DNA of 64,000 nt from Mytilus californianus (lineage: Eukaryota; Mollusca; Bivalvia; Mytilida; Mytilidae), in contig NW_026262593.1 of the NCBI RefSeq assembly GCF_021869535.1, positions 53,679,318 to 53,743,317 of the forward strand. Direction: 5' to 3'. Position numbers and translations under genes: made by a program. Shown here one piece after another: positions 60,881 through 64,000 of this stretch. The notes beneath the pieces were generated by a model. The model saw only the letters and a list, made by a program, of their open reading frames with translations, was not told the DNA's origin and did no database searches. Each line of letters begins with the position of its first letter. The first letter of the stretch is position 1.

Positions 60881-61860
60881 GACCGTCAAAAGCACTTTAT
60901 TTATCAAAAACATCCAAAGAATGTTTTACATTCCAAAAATGGTTATTTCGACTATTTTCGAATGTTTTATTACAAAACTTAATGATTTTTTGATAGTAGT
61001 TAAGGAACTTCTTGATAACAATGACAGATCAGTAGTGGAACACGTACAGTTTTGTGTGTGTAGTTTAGGTAACCAATACATAGTGGAGACCTTCAAATGT
61101 TCAGAGTAGGCGCCTAAAGCTGTGGTAGTGACATGACTATTTACTATATGACTTTCTTTGGAGCGTACAGCCTTGAATGTAGTTGAATGTAGGATTTTAT
61201 TCTCAAGGACTTCTGTATAGTATTTACATCATACCACCACACAAATAATTGGCAACTTTGAAACAATACAAAACGCTTTGCGACTATTTGAATTTTGTTT
61301 TTAATCCTGGAAATGGGTGAATAACTAAATCTTTTGTTTATTTCATAATTATTTTCAAATGTGAGAAGCGAATATCAACAATATACAGACATTTATTTAA
61401 TTAGAACTCCAGTGCATTTTTTTCAGATTTCTCAATAAAATACCTATTAAAGATTTGCAGAAAACCAAGTAAATATAATCTAACAGGTACATATATAGTG
61501 TATTAACTGAGTGGAAGTCTTTAATTTATATATAACTTATGTAAATAGTGTTAGTTTGAAAATAATATTTTGACTCGATGTTACAATTTTTGGAAATGAT
61601 ATTGACTTTTTGTTACTTTTTTTAGTAGCATTGATTCAATATCATGTTTTGAAAATGGTAGCGTCAAGTCAATAAGTGATAATAGTGAAAAAATTCAAAA
61701 TAAGTATTGGGAAACACGTGGCCAAATACAGTCATCAGGGTACAGTCAAAATTCAGGATGTTAGTTTTAGTTCTAAGGATATCTATTATAAGCCTCAATT
61801 GACAGCCAATTATCTATCAATATTTTTATTATCACATGCTTTTCATTTTATTTTGCATAG

Positions 61861-61957
61861 GCTGTAAGAAGACTAGGTGGTGTACTTATGGAAGAGGAAT
61901 GTAAGGAGCTAAGAACCAAACATTTAGACCAATTGAGAGTACCTTGGAATAGAGAAA
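61861..61957 (+). CDS. Host gene B, third coding exon: end of the HEPN domain
   Basis: Acceptor 'ttttgcatag' and donor 'aaa|gtaagg'. 32 codons in phase 0 (AVRRLGGVLM to PWNRE) plus one base, the same phase-1 donor as exon 1. The AVRRLGG start continues WEDISG of exon 2, as in other DZIP3-type HEPN domains. The next exon, which would show the effector module, is not in the remaining 2 kb. Confidence 0.85.
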
Positions 61958-62033
61958 GTAAGGATTGAAAATTTTATATACATTTTTGTATCATTGTTAT
62001 TCTATAACTGTTTCAGATGTATTCTCTCACTAA

Positions 62034-62445
62034 GTAAGTCAATGATATTTGGTATGTAGTTGTATAAGCATTGGCACATATCATTACCATAGAGATCATT
62101 TGGCCCCGCTCCCTAAGTTATGGTCTATTGACTTTAAAACTTTTGCTTAGTTTTCATGTATTAGTTTGTGATTAGGTCAGTTTATGGTGAACCACTAGTG
62201 GTAAGTTAATGAAAATTGTTATGCACTTGTATAAGCATTGGCATATCTCATTTCCATGGAGATTATTTGACCCCGCCTCCTCAGTCATGGTCTATTGACG
62301 TTGAAACTTTTGCTTAGATTTCATGTATTAGTTTGTGATTAGGTCAGTTTATGGGGAATCACTAGTAGTATGTCAATTCTATTTGATATGCAGTTGTATT
62401 AGCATTGGCACATCTCATTACCATGGAGATTATTTGGGCCCCCCT
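62034..62445 (+). repeat. Tandem repeat, about 165-bp unit, two and a half copies
   Basis: 'agcattggcacatctcatta' or variants at about 62,069, 62,239 and 62,401, each with 'ccatggagattatttg' and 'tagtttgtgattaggtcag'. Confidence 0.85.
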
Positions 62446-62469
62446 ACGCTACAACGGTCTTATGTGGAA

Positions 62470-62965
62470 CTCTGATATTAAGTTATGTTGTTTTATTATT
62501 ACTTGATGATTTTTTGTCTTTACATAATATGGTTTTGAAATTACGAAATGATGTTTTGATATAACTCAATATGGAATAGTCATTACTTAATGATATTTCG
62601 ATATTACACGATTTGGTTTCGTATTGACTTGATATAGTTTTGTCATTACTTAATATGGTTTTGTCATTATTCGATATAGTTTTGTCATTACTTAATATGG
62701 TTTTGTCATTACTCGATATAGTTTCACCATTATTTAATGTGGTTGTGCCATTAGGCTTAATGTGTATGTGACTTAACGTTATGTAGTTGTTTCATTACAT
62801 GATGTGGTTTTGTTATTGCGTGATGATGATTTGCCGATTCTTTATATGGCTTTAACATTACGTAATGATGTTTCAAAATTTGACGATTTTACACTACATG
62901 ATATGTTTGTTTCAGTATTTGATGTGGTCCTGTCATTCTTTGATGTGGTTATCACATTACTTGAT
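62470..62965 (+). repeat. Minisatellite-like tract, about 21-24 bp unit
   Basis: Variants of 'ttttgtcattacttaatatg' recur, most regular at 62,635-62,725 and decaying on both sides. The open stretch 62,804-63,151 crosses its end and is not taken as a gene. Confidence 0.8.
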
Positions 62966-63552
62966 GAGGTAAAACCACGTGACCATTTCGAAAAAATATG
63001 TTCCATCTTTAAACCGATTTCCATATGTAGTTTGAGAAATGTGCTTTCACTATCCATTGAGTTAAAGTTCAAATTAAAGTTCGAGTTGTTGTTCAGAGAT
63101 ATTTGGCATGAAAAAGGGGATTGGCAGACAAAAATACGAAAAAGGTACTAAAACATTATCAGTATTTCGGACATAAGGGGATATCCCAATAAACCCCTTG
63201 ATCCTGCCTGGTTTTTTTTCTTAGTTCTCAAATGGAAGAAGTTTTATAATAAATTCGTAAAAGATTCCACAGAACCCTCTGTCTCGCTGATATTTCTTCT
63301 ATCAGTGTTAAAGCGTAACCTTACATTTATCAGTTTTCTTTCATTGGGGTTAGGGCTGGTATGTTGGGATGGGAGGAAACAGTGCAATTTCTCTGATTTA
63401 TTTCATGTCCCCACCTTATGGAAGTGAAATAAATTCAAGACCCTCCTTTAAAAGACATTAATATTTCACCCCTCCCCCCCTCCCCAACATTGTTTTTTTA
63501 TCACGACTTTTATTCATTATAACAAAAATACATGCATAAAAACATATATATA
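62966..63552. other. Unassigned intronic sequence of gene B
   Basis: No exon with matching phase, RNA gene or recognised repeat. A short poly-C/T tract is at 63,468-63,484. Confidence 0.4.
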
Positions 63553-63930
63553 AATGAGGAGATGTGGTAAAATTTCCAATGAGACGGCTATCCAACAGAT
63601 TTAAAATGAAGTAGAAGTGTGCAATTATAGGCCACTTTACGGCCTGCAACAATGAGAAAAACTTATACTATATATTCAGCTATAAAAGGGCTGACATAAA
63701 AATGTTAAACATTTCAAACGAGTAAACTGACGGTCTAATTTATAACAAGACAATTTACGAAACAAAAATACATGTATATACATGTCAGACCTGAACCAAT
63801 GACAATCACTGTACCACAGGCTCCTGACTTGAAACACCACATAAAGAATCTAACATAGTTAAACATGAGTGTGAGCGCTCAACCCTCCTTTATTAAACCT
63901 GGAACAGCGGCATCACAGCACAGCATGTAC
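63553..63930 (+). mobile_element. S1 repeat, near-complete copy
   Basis: Starts 'aatgaggagatgtggtaaaa', then 'ccaatgagacggctatcc', 'gcctgcaacaatgagaaaaa', 'cagctataaaagggctgac', 'caggctcctgacttgaaac' and 'gctcaaccctcctttatt'. Same order as 11,789-12,180 and slightly longer. Confidence 0.75.
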
Positions 63931-64000
63931 AAATTTGGTAAAGGTTTTGATTAATTTGTTGTGACGAAATCCCAGCCTTTTGATTTATACAGAGATAACG

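Larger units (their letters stand above)
49974..61860 (+). other. Host gene B, intron 2 (11.9 kb), repeat-filled
   Basis: Bounded by 'gtaaga' and 'ttttgcatag'. Phase 0 on both sides. It is occupied largely by fragments of four retroelements and several tandem repeats described separately. Stretches with nothing recognised: 50,645-51,055, 53,905-54,540, 57,000-57,380 and 59,350-60,525. Confidence 0.75.

Noticed and set aside
62804..63151. 115-codon frame near the window end
   Set aside because: Its first half is the decayed minisatellite and no splice sites fit gene B's phase.

Overview
The window looks like nuclear DNA of a bivalve mollusc, most probably a mussel (Mytilus-like). It is AT-rich, has intron-split genes with standard GT/AG junctions, and is crowded with repeat families that I associate with mussel genomes: 'gtggtatgattgccaatgagac', 'caaacttggacagaagctt', 'ggatccgccac' and 'ctcaccggggcccgaagggcc'. 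The species call is inference from these families. No bacterial-type operon, CRISPR array, rRNA or functional tRNA is visible.

Layout. 1-4,700 is nested repeats: a 360-450 bp-period element interrupted by a second element, then a MITE and a tRNA-derived SINE. 4,811-11,114 is the best-preserved mobile DNA. A complete DIRS-type tyrosine-recombinase retrotransposon (about 5,124-10,804) sits inside a small TTAA-flanked inverted-repeat element. It has intact gag and RT/RNase H/methyltransferase-like frames, a tyrosine recombinase broken by one frameshift, two identical 120-bp inverted terminal repeats and an internal complementary region. 11,115-15,266 is mostly degenerate repeats. 15,267-16,722 holds the last three coding exons of an unidentified host gene. 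18,409-19,279 is a 62-bp satellite of about 14 units. 20,396-42,957 is a large tandem segmental duplication of four units of about 5-6.3 kb. Its units alternate in type (1 resembles 3, 2 resembles 4) and are themselves built of smaller repeats.

From 44,001 to at least 61,957 a host gene runs on the + strand. Three coding exons in matching phase encode a DZIP3-type HEPN domain with an intact R-x4-H motif, and the gene continues past the window. Its introns hold a decayed PIF/Harbinger transposase, two Penelope-like reverse-transcriptase fragments, two LINE fragments, several tandem repeats and short interspersed repeats.

How parts act together. The DIRS gag, pol and recombinase frames would cooperate with the terminal and internal repeats to make a circular DNA intermediate and integrate it. 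The recombinase frameshift probably makes this copy non-autonomous. The two host genes are unrelated to it and to each other as far as can be seen.
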